Source: Crocodylus rhombifer | Taxonomy: Eukaryota; Chordata; Crocodylia; Crocodylidae | Assembly (NCBI GenBank): GCA_038503035.1 | Contig: JAVSML010019172.1 | Coordinates: 62,001 to 126,000 of the forward strand | Reading direction: 5' to 3' | DNA length: 64,000 nucleotides | Program-made: the position numbers and the translations under genes | Shown here: one piece after another, positions 19,092 to 30,746 of the stretch | How positions within the stretch are numbered: position 1 is the first letter of the stretch | Layout of the letters: each line of letters begins with the position of its first letter | Notes under the pieces: model-generated | The model's database searches: none | What the model was told of the DNA's origin: nothing | The model's input: the letters and a program-made list of their open reading frames with translations, nothing else

Positions 19092-20279
19092 CTGGAGAAA
19101 TATTGTATCAGGCTGTTCCTTGGGACGCCTGCCTGTCATGGGCTGTACATGGCATGAGTCTGTACAGGGATATATGCTTTGTGTGACACCTGTGCCAGGC
19201 CAGCCCTGTGTACTAGACTTGGGGTTTGAATAGACTGGGCCCATTGACCCACCTTACATGCAGGACCCAGCATGCACAGTCATCAACACATCTGCCCCAC
19301 TGGGCCATTTCTACTGTGCAGTCATTCAGTACTTCTTTTAGCAAGAACTAAATGAATGTGCAGCACTCATAAGGACTCCAGAGTCCTGAAGGCACACGGA
19401 TCACTTCAAACCCTACTGAGCAGTAGCAACAGAGTAATGCTCAGGAGCTCATTGCTACTGGACAGTAGCGGCGGTATCACAGTTAAAGCCCACCAACGCT
19501 ACATTGCCACAGGGATGAATGACATTGCTGTAGCTCATGGCTACAGTGACCTAGTATCTCATATAAACACACCTAGCCTGCTGCAAATGCCATATGCCAC
19601 AAAAGACATGTGCCCCCAGATGCTGCCGGGGAAAGGTGACTGCCCGCAGGCGGCGGCAGTGGCAGTGAATGGGAAGCTCCCTCAGGTAGCCGTGGCAGTG
19701 TCAGCAGCAGGGGCTGGGGGAGTGGCAAGCGCTGGCGGGCAGTCAGTGACCATGCGCAGAAACCACCAGCCGCGTTGGCAGTGGCAAAGCAGTGATCCAC
19801 AACTGTCCATAGAGGCTGTCGGCAGTGTTGGAGGTCGGAGGAGTTGGAGGCACAGCCAACTGCCCACAAGCACCGGTGGTGCTTCTTTCAGGGGGTGCAC
19901 GTACACCCACATACATCCCATTAGCATCGCCAATGCCACTTGCAGTATGCATGCCCAGTGACCTGCTGTGGGCACCATGTGCCACAGACTTGTCCCTCAC
20001 ATCTTATGCTGTGCACAGTGCTGGGGTGTGTGGTGTGCAGGGCTAGAGCTGTACACGTGCTGCAAGCACCAGATGTAGCCAGTCCACAAAGCACATTGCT
20101 GCAGTGCCTCCATGAGACCACACTGGTGGGCTTCATCTGGCAGATGGGGTCCATCTGTGTTTGACACCACTGGGTTCAAGGGAAGCTGGTGGTGGAAGAA
20201 ATGAGGGGGAGCTGGGACCTGGGACATATACAACTCAAGGAAAAGTGGCCAGAGGGACATATTCATGACAGTAAATACA
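19092..20279. repeat. Unit-boundary repeat, DNA-transposon-like, copy 1
   Basis: This block recurs at 28280-29425, 40310-41427 and 48640-49321. It contains dyad-rich sequence (TTCAGTACTTCTTTT...AAGAACTAAATGAA) also found inside the MITE at 13173, and TIR-like ends GGTTTGTCTA and TAGACACACC best seen at 28382 and 28731. Open frames in it (starting MNDIAVAHGYSDL) are repetitive, differ by indels between copies and match no known domain. Confidence 0.5.
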
Positions 20280-21143
20280 GAACCAGGACCCTACTTATGA
20301 TAGCTGAGCTAATATTTTGTCAATGCGTTGCCTTGCAATGGAGCTTGTTTGTCTGAGTTAGGGAAAATATTCATTATATTTAGATTTTTTTTCTTTGCAC
20401 CTTACAGCCTAACTTTTGTTCTCAGGTTATTTTCTCATGCAAAACTACAAAGGAACTAACCCAACTGCAACTTGGTACCTCCCTGCATGCTAAGGTGCCC
20501 AGTCTGGACAACAGAGCCAGACAAAGAAGCTCAGGGCCTTCTCATGATTTGTGTTGAGAGGGAGATTAAACTAGAGCACAGCTTTGCTCTTCTGCTAACT
20601 TCTGTAGAGCTCAGAGTGGTTCCATCTGGGCTTTTCCTACTGAGCTGTGCAGGACTCCAGGGAACGAGTCCCATGAGCCTTTGGAAGAAAACAATTGCAA
20701 AATTGCCGTCTTGCTTTGGTCCTTTTCTACAAGGCGGGGTTGAGGTCAGCTGCTCACTCAGAAACCTGGTTGGATTTACTGCAGTCGTTCAGTGACAGAG
20801 GGAGCAGAGAAAGACCTGTGAGTTATCTGAGCTTTTGGGGACCTCGACTAGTGCTTGGTGCAGAGGAGGTCAGAGATAAACTGGACAAGAGCAAAGAATC
20901 TCAGGAAGGGAAACCAGAATGGAATATTACAATATTTTATTTTATATGAGGTCTTGTCAGGGAAAAGTAGTTTATTAAAATCTAGGTGTCCATAAGGCAA
21001 ATTATTGAACATCTACACACATACCATGACATTTGGAGGCTTTATTGATGGCGATATGAAAGCCACTGAGTTTGTTACTCTCCTCCTTACCACTGCCCTT
21101 GTTCTATTATAGCCAGGACTTGCACGGATCCATGGGAAGGAAG
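20280..21143 (+). other. 5' flank of alpha OR cassette 2
   Basis: It matches 29435-30746 but lacks about 440 bp, a deletion shared with the copy at 43.2 kb. The segment carries the conserved element at 20660 and an acceptor-like TATAG/CCAG just before 21117. Confidence 0.55.
20660..20672 (+). promoter_or_regulatory. Conserved near-palindromic element (GGGAACGAGTCCC), alpha 2
   Basis: It lies 472 bp upstream of the OR start at 21144, in the same context (GTGCAGGACTCCA) as the other alpha copies. Confidence 0.45.
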
Positions 21144-22045
21144 ATGTCCAACTGGATGGCTGTAACCGAGTTCCTCCTCCTGGTCTTCTCTGACACTCAG
21201 GAGCTGCAGATCTTACACTTTGTCATCTTTCTCGCAGCATACCTGGCAGCTCTGGCGGGGAACCTCCTTGTTATCACTGTCGTAACTATGGACCACCATC
21301 TCCACAGCCCCATGTACTACTTTTTGGCAAATTTGTCCATCCTTGACCTTGGATCCATCTCTGTCATTGTCCCTAAATCCATGGCCAATTCTCTCTGAAA
21401 CTGCAGGACAATTTCCTATGCTGGATGTGTGTCCCAGGTCTTTCTCTTCTTCCTCTTTGGTGCGGCCAATTTTTCATTCCTCACCATCATGGCATAATAC
21501 CAGTATATTGCCATCTGCAAGCCACTGCATTATGAGATAATAATGAACAGGAAAGCTTGCATCCAGATGGCTGCTTGTCCTTGGGTTGTTGTTGCCTTCT
21601 ACTCTGCACTGCACACTGGGAACACCTTTAGTCTACCCTTCTGCCACTCAAACACCATCAACCAGTTCTTCTGTGAAATATCCCAGCTACTCAAGCTCTC
21701 CTTCTCTAATACCTACCACAGAGAGCTGGCAGGCCTTGTCTTGAGTATGTGTTTAGCTTTCATCGTTATGTTCAGATCTTCACCGCAGTGTTGAGAATCC
21801 CCTCGGAGCAGGGCCGGCAGAAAGCCTTCTCCACCTGCATTCCTCACCTGACTGTAGTCTCCCTGTTTCTTTCAACTGGTGGTATTGCTTACACAAAGCC
21901 CACCTCTGACTCCCCGTCTGCTCTGGACCTCCTGGCAGCTGTTCTGTATTCTGTGGTGCCTCCAATGATGAATCCGGTCATCTACAGCATGAGGAAAAGG
22001 GAGATCCAAACTGCCCTAAAGAGACTGTTCCAAAGGTTTTGTTAA
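21144..22045 (+). pseudogene. Olfactory receptor pseudogene (alpha cassette 2)
   Basis: This family 14-like OR is close to 30747 and 43442 but inactivated. Codon 85 is TGA at 21396-21398 where paralogs have a Leu codon. Codon 118, the Tyr before DRY, is TAA at 21495-21497, and the DRY Arg codon is CAG. About 22 bp are missing in TM5 near 21760-21770, shifting the frame. The end, from [12 protein letters not shown] to NPVIYSMRK, is otherwise well preserved. A 3' AATAAA remains at 22231-22236. At least three independent lesions indicate established loss rather than sequencing error. Confidence 0.93.
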
Positions 22046-22329
22046 AAAATATTCCAGAAATAATAATTAATTCATTAAATTATTGTTTTCATGCTATAGT
22101 GTGCCACCTATTTACAAAACATGAATGTGGTAGGTTAATTCTGTAGCTTTGTACGTAGAATGACACTTGACTTGGGTCATTTTGTGTAAACGGTGTTTCA
22201 TGTATGAAGTTTACCGTCTGTGCCACCTTTAATAAATCTCATCAATTGCAAGAGGAAGAATGGAAAACTTTTCTTTACCAGTTGGTGTAATCAGTTATTT
22301 GGATATAGGCAAATATCCAGATTTAGTGA
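22046..22329. other. Conserved 3' flank of alpha 2
   Basis: It is homologous to the flanks after the intact ORs, with AATAAA at 22231-22236. No gene is seen. Confidence 0.5.
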
Positions 22330-24090
22330 GCTGGGATGAACCGCAGACTCTTTAGAGGACAGGCACAGAATTCAGATGGATCCAGACAGACTGGGAAGCT
22401 GGGCTAGAAACAACAGGATGAAGTCCAAGGAAAGAAATGCAAGTTGTTGCACCTAAGGAAGAATAAATAAAAGCACAAATACAAGCTGGATTAGAAATGG
22501 CTTAGTGGCAGCACTGTTGAAAAGGGTCTTGGGAATCTGGTGTATCATAGACTCAACATGGGTCATCAATTTGATGTAGCTACAAAAACATGAATTCAGT
22601 TTAGGGCTGATACAATAGGAGTATTAGTTAGAAAGCATGGGAGGTGATAGGGATCTGTGTGTGGAGCCATGCTATTCAATATATTCATTAATAATGTGGA
22701 TGAGGGGGGGTGGACCTCTCAATGATTATGTCAGTAGACAATACCAAGCTGTGCAAATACACGGGCACACCAGAGGATAGGGGAAAGATCAGGACGACCT
22801 TGACAGAGCAGATTTATGGGCATAACAATGTCAGATGAGGTTTAAGAGGGAGGGGAAAGTGCAAGGACCTTCACCTGGGTAGGGAGAACCCTCACCACAA
22901 CTATACCCGGGGTGGTGGTCCACTGGCTGGCACACCATCAGAATCAGACCTGGGGGTCACTATTAACTGGAACATGAGTATGAGCCAACAGTGTTCAGGC
23001 TGCCAGAAGGGAAAATAAAACTCTGGCATGCATCAGCCAATGTGTGGCGAGTAGATCCAGGGAGGTAATCCTGGACCCTTTCTATTCAGCATTGGTGAAG
23101 CCTGAGATGGAGTACTGTTCCCGGTTCTGGGCACCACACTTCAAGAAGAATGTGGGTGAGGTTGAGAGGGGACAAATAAGGGCTACCCGTATGGTTAAGG
23201 GCATGGAGAGTAGATCCTATGAGAAGAGACTCCGGAAACTGGGCTTGTTCAGGCTGAGTAGAGAAGGCTGAGAGGTGACTGGATAGCTGCCTAGAAGCAC
23301 GTCAGGGGGAGCACCAAGAACTAGGACAGCAACTATTCAGGACGACAAAGCAAGGGAGGATGAGGACCCACAGGCATAAACTAATAGAGGTTAACTTCAG
23401 GTTGGCTATAAGGAAAAACTTCTTCTCTGTAGGGGTCACCAGAATCTGGAACACGCTCCCCGCAGAGGTGGTGCAGTCAACCTCCTTGGAGGTGTCCAAC
23501 ATGAGACTGGACAGGAGCACATCTGAGCCCAATAACTTTCTGTGCATGGCAAGGGACTGGACATGATGAGTGCACAGGTATCTTCTGGATCCATGATGCT
23601 GTAGTGCCAATCGACCTGCTGCTGGTTAGGCTTCATCTAGACTATTATGTGAAGTTCTGGGCTCCATATTTTTAAAATAATCCTAAAAAGTTAGGGAAGT
23701 TCAGAGATTGGTGACCTGAATGATAATGGGCTGGAATTCAAGCCATGCAGGGAGAGGTTGAGAGAACTAGGTATATTAAGCTTGCAGAAAAGGCAATTCA
23801 GGGGGCACATCACAGCAGTCTTGAACTATCTGAATCAGTGCCATGCAGTTGTGGGTGAAAAGCAAGAGTTCTCCATTGCTGTTTTGGGAAGTATGTCAAG
23901 CTTCCAATTCAAGCAAAGTAATTTTAGATTAGATATGAGGAAAAAAGCACCCTTGTTTTCAGAGCAGTGAGGATGTGGAATAGATTGCCCAGGGAAGTTC
24001 TTCAACCTTCACTGGAGGTTTTCAAGAACAGGTTGGATGGACATTGGCCAGGGATAATTTTGGAGTCACATTCTTGCATTTGTGTGTTTG
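22330..24090 (+). mobile_element. Decayed CR1 LINE remnants, copy 2
   Basis: The best-preserved piece is 23040-23570, with SREVILDPFYSALVKPEMEY, FWAPHFKKNV and RKNFFSVGVTRIWNTLPAEV, the ORF2 C-terminus. A second CR1 tail follows at 23750-24060 (LGILSLQKRQFRGH, then WNRLP). Paralogous to 3720-5230, 31980-33717 and 44640-45700. Confidence 0.75.
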
Positions 24091-24303
24091 AGTCTTGAGG
24101 TCCCTTCTATTTTATTGCTATGAATTGTGATTCTAATTATTATAAGATTTATTAGTATAGAATTGTGACTCTATTACTTGTAACTGCATCACTAATATGT
24201 AGGGCATTTAAATAATGGCCTCACACAAATAGACAGTGAGACAGTAGGAGTATTAGATGTCTTCTTACACAATCTCATTTTTCTTCTCATTTGTCTTCTG
24301 TAG

Positions 24304-24707
24304 GGCAGACAGACAGATGGGTTTATATGTTTTTAGCTTTAGGCTGCTTTGTTTCCATCATTGTGTTGTATATTCAGATCTTCACCACACTGTTGAGGAT
24401 CCCCTCTGAGCAGGGCCAGCAGAAAGCCTTCTCCACCTGCATTCCTCACCTGGCTGTGGTCTCCCTGTTTATCTCCACTGGTGCCTTCACCTACGTGAAG
24501 CCCACCTCGAACTTTCCATCCTCTCTAGATCTTCTGACAGCTGTTCTCTATTCTGTGCTTCCTCCAATGGTAAATCCATTCATCTATAGCATGAGGAACA
24601 AGGAGATCAAATGTGCTCTGCAAAAACTGCTCCAAAGGCAGATGCTCTCCATGAACGGGATGTCCCTTTTTACTTTGTGTGTTTGGTGTCCTTCTTTGTT
24701 TCTTTAG
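24304..24707 (+). pseudogene. OR C-terminal exon fragment after a splice acceptor
   Basis: An open frame encodes TM5 to the tail of a family 14-like [49 protein letters not shown], ending WCPSLFL. TM1-TM4 are missing. OR similarity begins near 24329. Just upstream, TCTCATTTGTCTTCTGTAG at 24285-24303 looks like a genuine 3' splice site followed by GGCAGACAGACAG. The paralog at 45927 has the same join, while 37671-38310 retains more of the same gene. It lacks a start and is probably a relic, but could be spliced into a transcript. Confidence 0.82.
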
Positions 24708-24939
24708 ATCTATGATTAAGTCATGAAATTAAGTTTTCATAAAGTTGTGTGCATTCTGCTTATGAAACAGGACAGTTCTCAGCTACATTCAGCAGTGCTA
24801 GAAAGACTGTGGTACTCAGCTGGAGTCATTTTGTGTTAACATTGTTGAAGTGGAAGTGAATGAGTCTGGGTGTTCCTTGCGCCACCTAAATTAGAACCTT
24901 TCATTTTCAAAATGCTGATGTGGACTTGTCAGATGTGTT

Positions 24940-25270
24940 TTTCTAAATGGTATGATGAATGATTTGGATGCCACAATTGAGAGCTGCCTGAGGAAATTTG
25001 CAATTGACACAACCTGGGAAGGCTTGCAAACCCCCTGGAGGACAAGAGTGGAATACAAATGGTTTTAATAGATCAGATAACTGGGTCAGAGGTAACAGGG
25101 GGAAAGCCAGTATGGACAAATTTAAGATGCTACATCCAGGAAAAAGTAATAAAAAGCACAAATACAGAATGGGAGATAAGTGCCAGGCAGCCATCATTTA
25201 CGTGAAGATTCAGGAGTTTTGGGGGAGCACAGCCTCAACATAAATTGGCTACTTGGTGCAATTGTAAAGA
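24940..25270 (+). mobile_element. Decayed CR1 reverse transcriptase fragment
   Basis: Weak but recurring similarity: NDLDATIESCLRKFAIDTTW resembles the CR1 NDLD...FADDTK region. Paralogs at 38540-38840 and 46565-46870 follow the same OR fragment. Confidence 0.55.
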
Positions 25271-25427
25271 AAGCAAATGTAATTTTTGAGCAGTATTAAT
25301 AGGTGTAAATAACTTGAGGTGACAGTGACATTTCTTACTGCTGGTCTGGGTTTCTCTTTTTAAGAAGGTAAGGGAGAAGGTGGGTTGGCGACAAAAGTAA
25401 TAATAAAAGTCTTTGAAATGTAAACTG

Positions 25428-26412
25428 TGTGGTGGGCCAGAAGGGGGCGTTTCTGTGTTGGGCCGCCCACCTCCCTGCGCCTGACCACCTTCCAGGCTCT
25501 GAATGCCTCCCAAGGGGTGCCTTACGTCCAGCCGACCCCCTTCCTGGAGCACACTCGCAAGCCTGGGGGTAACGTAGCTGCCACCACCCCGAAAACGGAC
25601 TCACTCTCGGCCCTGTGTCCTCAGGGAAACATAGGCCTGAAGTCCTACAGGTACTCGACCTAGTACAGGCACTTGGGGCACTTCCCCAAGTCAGGGGGCA
25701 AAAAGTAAAGTCTCCCTTAGTCTGCAGAGCTAAGGGGTCTCTTAGGCATAATTTAGACCCACCCCTCAATAAGTCTCCCACACAGGTCACAAAGGAAGAC
25801 TTTATTGATTACAGGGGTAGGGTGAAAATAGGGTACAAGACTGAGCAATATCCTAGAAATCCTAGAGAGCAAACAGTCTGGCTGAGGTAACCTTTTGATC
25901 ACACATCTGAGTTACTGCCAGCTAGATATCTAATCAGATCCGGAGTAGCTTACTCACAAGCATCTTCCAAAGGCCGGTGAAGTTTCCCCTCTGGAAGCAG
26001 GCAGTTTCTTGCTCATGAGTTATTGGGGAGAGAGTCAGTTTCAGATGGTCATGCTCCTCTGAGTCCCCCGCATGGCTGCTGCCCCCTCCTCCGGGGCAGT
26101 CCTAACTTATATAGCCCCTGTGACCTCATTCACCTGGTCCAGTGGAGGCCAGCTCCGGTTGGCTGTCGGCCAACCAATTTGAAATACATCACGAGTTGCT
26201 GGGCAGATTCCAGCCCACCAGGTTAATGCCCCTCACCCAGGTAGCTGATGGCAGTCACGTAGGCAGAGGGAGCAGCTTTCCCCACTCCCTCAGGAATGCA
26301 GCCAGCTCAAGTTACCTAAAGAGACAGGCTGAGGTGTGACTCCTCTGTGCTGGGCCCATCTTAATCACAGGGCAGAGATTTTGGGGAGAAACCAAGATGG
26401 CTTTCTGCCACA
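25428..26412 (-). mobile_element. Solo LTR (985 bp)
   Basis: The ends TGTGG and CCACA form a perfect 5-bp inverted repeat. It is flanked by AACTG (25423-25427) and AGCTG (26413-26417), a 5-bp duplication with one later change. Empty sites at 39034 and 47056 read GTAAGCTGTATA. A minus-strand TATATAAG at 26107-26114 and minus-strand AATAAA at 25801-25806, about 300 bp downstream, set the orientation. No viral gene is present, so the element is a recombined solo LTR. It inserted after this unit separated from the other two. Confidence 0.85.
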
Positions 26413-27375
26413 AGCTGTATAATGAAAGTGTGACAGAACTGGATGAGATTAGTTAGGGTCACAATCCTTAGGGTCATATTCACTGCTGATTGTATGATAA
26501 TGTTTAGGATTATTGCTTCTGCAATAGACTCATGGGTCTAATGTAAATACAGCATGAGTAAGGACTGAAGATTAAGGACGCCCCTAACAGAATTTTTACC
26601 TAACTTGGTAAGATTTAATGTAGGTGAAACAACTAATATTGTAAAAGCCTTAGTCCATCTGTCTGTAAGGCTTTAATCACACTCTGACTGGCAGTGCATA
26701 GTCCCAAAGCATGAATTTCCATGGTACAACGTGCATTTGACCTGGTTGAGGAATCTTCAATAGACTCCACAGAATCCTGTGCAAGGACATTGGGAGCCAG
26801 GGCTTGGAGGTGAAAGAGCGAGAATGAGAACTAGGTTTGGTAGAGTTACTTTAGATGTTTACCTCTCTAAATGCCCTCAGCTTTCAAAAAAGGATGGCAT
26901 GAGTATATCTTGTGATCATGGAGACAATTATGCTACAAGTTGTTTATATCAGTAAAGACACAGCACAATATGGAAGTCATGATAAAAATGGGAACAGCCA
27001 TGGGTGGATGCAGTTTCGTAAAGTGGTGTGCAGCACACAATGCATCTGAGTATGTGGGGGATAGGATGAAGCATGGATGCAGCCCCTGCACACTAATCTG
27101 GGGCCACATGCCCCCCCGCCCTTCCGGGCTGTGTGTCCCACCTCCCCACGCTTGGCCGATGAGCCGCTCGTGGCTTTGTCCCCTCCCCACCCAGGCTGTG
27201 CAGGGCTGGCCAATTCCTTACCACCCTTGTGGGGTGTGATTCAAGCCTCAGCAGTGAGGGAGGGAGTGGAGATAGGGGCAGGGCTGGGGCCTCAATCTAC
27301 ACCACCCCCCACAACCCTCCCATCCCTTGCCTCCCCACAGGGGTCATCGATTCCTCTTGAAAGGTTGGAGACCAA
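26413..27375. other. Duplicated non-coding flank
   Basis: It matches 39060-39870 and 47100-47970. It includes a CT-rich segment at 27105-27220 whose open frames vary between copies. No gene is supported. Confidence 0.5.
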
Positions 27376-27740
27376 AGATGTACGTAACTGGAGTGATTAT
27401 TGGACTCAGCATGGATCTGTGCTGTCCTTGCTCAGATGAGCACTGTGTTGAAGATCTGAATGCATGATACGATTATGAATAGAATACAGGTCTAAAGTTA
27501 TGCCAACACCAACAGCAATTACCTCAATCTGTGTATGTTCCAAGTTGCTGCTAGTGAGCTTGATTAGCTGAGGGATTTCACAGAAGAACTGGTTGATGAT
27601 ATTAGTTTGGCAGAAAGATACATTAAAGGTGTTACCAGTGCGCAGGCCAAAATATAGAAAACCAAAGATCCATACACTGGCTGCCATTTAGATGCATGCT
27701 CTCCTGTTCTAGATTGGATGACACATCCAGCATACAATTT
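27376..27740 (-). pseudogene. Minus-strand OR relic, copy 1
   Basis: On the minus strand the sequence reads from TM4 (AASVWIFGFLYFGLRTGNTF) through TNIINQFFCEIPQLIKL to the end of TM5 (HSDLQH, with frameshift to IQIFNTV), then jumps to TM7 (LSPIITPV). ICL3 and TM6 are deleted. It is the longest of three copies (others at 39878 and 47975) and is the only OR sequence here on the minus strand. It is non-functional. Confidence 0.8.
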
Positions 27741-28279
27741 CAACCTGGTGTTGTATGCTGGACTACTACCACTTTTCATCAGTGCTGCTTCTTTTTGCTG
27801 CCCAGCTGAAGCACAGCACCACACAGGGTAAGAGAAGCCCCATGTTACCGAAAGTCCTTCCTCCACAGGGTGGATACAATGGCTTCATAGGCTCGAGACT
27901 GTCAACTGCCGTGATGAACTCCAGACAAAACTGATAAGGTCAAAATGAAATATCTTGGGACTATTCGGTTCATCAAAAAAAAAAAAAAATTAAAATCTGC
28001 AGAAAGGGAAAGGTTGATATTTTTAAATTTCTCCCCTGATGGGATCAATGTTTCTGGCCATGGGAACATCCATGAAGAGAGCAAATTCCAAACACCATAT
28101 ATCTTCTGGCTGCTGGACTCCAACTAACCCCTGTCCCAAGTGGGAACCACCAGTACAGTAAGTTAGCGTGGAGGCTGAAGGACAGACACACATATTGTCA
28201 TATCAGGCGCTGGCATCTGTCAGGTTTGGATCAAGAGAAATCAGGTCCATGAATGAGTCTCTGATCCCTTGATGAGCCT
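27741..28279. other. Non-coding segment between OR relic and unit repeat
   Basis: It contains a poly-A run at 27966-27979. Bases 27930-28130 match 48350-48540. The copy at 40153 lacks most of this. No gene is seen. Confidence 0.4.
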
Positions 28280-29425
28280 TGTGGAGCCTGCCTGGCATGG
28301 GCTGTACATAGCATGAGGCTGCACAGGGATATATGCTTCATGTAACACCTGTGCCAGGGCAGCCCTGTGTACTAGACTTGGGGTTTGTCTAGATTGGGCT
28401 CATTGACCCACCCTACACGCAGCATCCAGCGTGCACAGTCATCTACATGTCTGCCCCACTGGGCCGTTTTTACTGTGCAGTCATTCAGTACTTCTTTTAC
28501 CAAGAACTAAATGAACATGCAGTACTCACCAGGACTGCACAGTCCTGAAGACGCATGGATCATTTCAAACCCTACCACGCAGTAGCAATGAGGTAATGCT
28601 CAGGAGCTCATTGCTACTGGACAGTAGTGGCAGTATCACAGCTAAAGCCCGCTAACACTACGTTGCCACAGGGATGAACGACATCACTGTAGCTCATTGC
28701 TACAGTGACCTAGCATCTCATATAGACACACCTAGCCCGCTGCAAATGTCACATGCCACAAATGACACGTGCACCAGGATGCTGCTGGGGCATGGTGACT
28801 GCCCACAGGCAGTGGCAGCGAACAGGGAGCTCCCTCAGGTAGCCGTGGTAGTCTCAGCGGCAGGGGCTGGGGGAGCGGCAAGTATTGGAGAGCAGTCAGC
28901 GACCATCAGAATAAACCACCAGCCACAAGTGGCCAGCGATGATCCGCAACTGTCCATAGATGCTGTCGGCAGTGTTGGAGGTCAGAGGAGGTGGAGGCAC
29001 TGGCAACTGCACACAGGCACCGGTGGTGCTTCTTTCAGGGGGTGCACATACATTCACTGTGCATCACCAGTGCCACTTACAATATTAACCCCCAGTGACC
29101 TGCTGTGGGCACCATGTGCCGCAGGCTGGCCCCTCACATCTTATGCTGTGCACGGTGCTGGGGCCAGGTTGTGTTGCGTGTGGTGTGCAGGGCTAGAGCT
29201 GTACACATGGTGCAAGCACCAGATGTAGCCAGTCCACAATCCACGTTTCATGCAGTGCCTCAACGAGACCACCCCTGTGGGATTGACCTGGTAGATGGGG
29301 TCCATCTGTGTTTGATGCCGCTGGGTTCAAGGGAAGCGGGTGGTGGAAGAAATGAGGGGGAGCTGGGAGCTGGGAAATATACAACTCAAAGGAAAGTGGT
29401 CTGAGGGATATTTTCATGACAGTAA
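28280..29425. repeat. Unit-boundary repeat, DNA-transposon-like, copy 2
   Basis: The same block as 19092-20279. Possible TIR-like ends are GGTTTGTCTA at 28382 and TAGACACACC ending at 28731. It has the dyad-rich interior shared with the MITEs. Confidence 0.5.
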
Positions 29426-30717
29426 ATACAGAACCAGGACCTTGCTAATGATTGCTGAGCTAATATTTTGTCAATGTGATGCTTTGCAATGGAGCTTCTT
29501 TGTCTGAGTTATGGAATATATTCATTATATTTAGAATTTTTTTTGCACCTTACAACTTGACTTTTACTCTCAGGTTATTTTCTCATGCAAAACTACATAG
29601 GAACTCACCTAATTGCAATTTGGTGGCTCCCTGCATGCTAATGTGCCCAGTCTGGTTAACTGGGACAACAGAGCCAGATAGAGAAGCTCAGGGCTTTTCA
29701 GTGATCCCATGACTTGTGTTGGGAGGAAGATTAAACTAGAGGACAGTTCTGCTGTTCTGCTAACATCTGTACAACTCAGACTGGTTAAATCTGGGCTTTT
29801 CCTTCTGAGCTGTGCAGGACTCCAGGGAACAAGTCCCAAGAGCCTTTGGAAGAAAACAACTGCAAAATTGCCATCTTGCTTTGGTCATTATCTACAAGGC
29901 GGGGTTGAAGTCAGCTGAACACCTAGAAACCTGGTTGGATTCACTCCAGTCATTCAGGGACAGAGGGAGCTGAGAAAGACCTCTGGGTTATCTGTGGTTC
30001 TGGGGACCTCGGCTAGTGCTTGGTGCAAAGGAGATCTGAGACATCAACTGGACAAGAGCAAAGGGTCTTGGCAGGGGAAGGCTGAATATGACACAAGACA
30101 CAAGAAACCTTCCACAAAAACAATTTCAGTAAGTTTGCTGTATCAGTGAAGTGTTCTGTCTTTGTAAGATGCAGAGGAGATTTAAGAATATAAAGGGTGG
30201 AAAACCTGGCTGGAGAAATCACACTGCATTTTATGTATAATAGATTCAAAGCTACAAGAGTGAATGAAGACATTTTCAATGTTTTTGCTATTAATTCACA
30301 TATAATCAAAGAGTTTATAGGGAGTGGTGTGGAGGTTGCGGTGGGAATGGGACCTCCAAGGCAATAACATTTTATACAGTATCTTTATTTCATGTGTACT
30401 TGATTGCAGCATACATTTTCTAGGTGAGATACATAAATTATAAACTGTCAGATTTAGAGCACATAATATATAAATAAAAATCCAGAGCTGACGCTGGGCT
30501 AACATTTTCTTCACTTCTTTAATGGAATAATATAATACTTCATTTTATGTAAGGTTTTGTCAGGAAAAAGTAATTTATTAAAATCTATTTGTCCATAAGG
30601 CAAATAATGGAATATCTACACACATACCATGACATTTGGAGGCTTTATTGATGGCAATATGAAAGCCACTGAGTTTGTTACTCTCCTCCTTACCACTGCC
30701 CTTGTTCTGTTATACCC
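29426..30717 (+). other. 5' flank of alpha OR cassette 3
   Basis: This is the longest uninterrupted alpha flank. It has the conserved element at 29825, a possible donor GTAAGT at 30129-30134, and AT-rich sequence to the acceptor at 30718. No protein is called. Confidence 0.55.
29825..29837 (+). promoter_or_regulatory. Conserved near-palindromic element (GGGAACAAGTCCC), alpha 3
   Basis: It lies 910 bp upstream of the start at 30747 and is identical to the beta-cassette copies at 14383 and 36999. Confidence 0.45.
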
Positions 30718-30719
30718 AG
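30718..30719 (+). promoter_or_regulatory. Putative 3' splice site of OR coding exon 30747
   Basis: TTGTTCTGTTATACCCAG precedes GACTTGCACGG, the same as at 2446. Confidence 0.6.
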
Positions 30720-30746
30720 GACTTGCACGGTGCCCTGGGAAGGAAG

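Noticed and set aside
19356..19961. A 200-codon open frame (MNDIAVAHGYSDL...) also open at 28674 and 49010
   Set aside because: It lies in a repeat shared by four units, is compositionally simple (Ala, Gly, Val runs), is broken by indels in other copies and matches no known domain.
27105..27240. CT-rich open frames on both strands
   Set aside because: Skewed composition, not conserved in the paralogs at 39740 and 47760.
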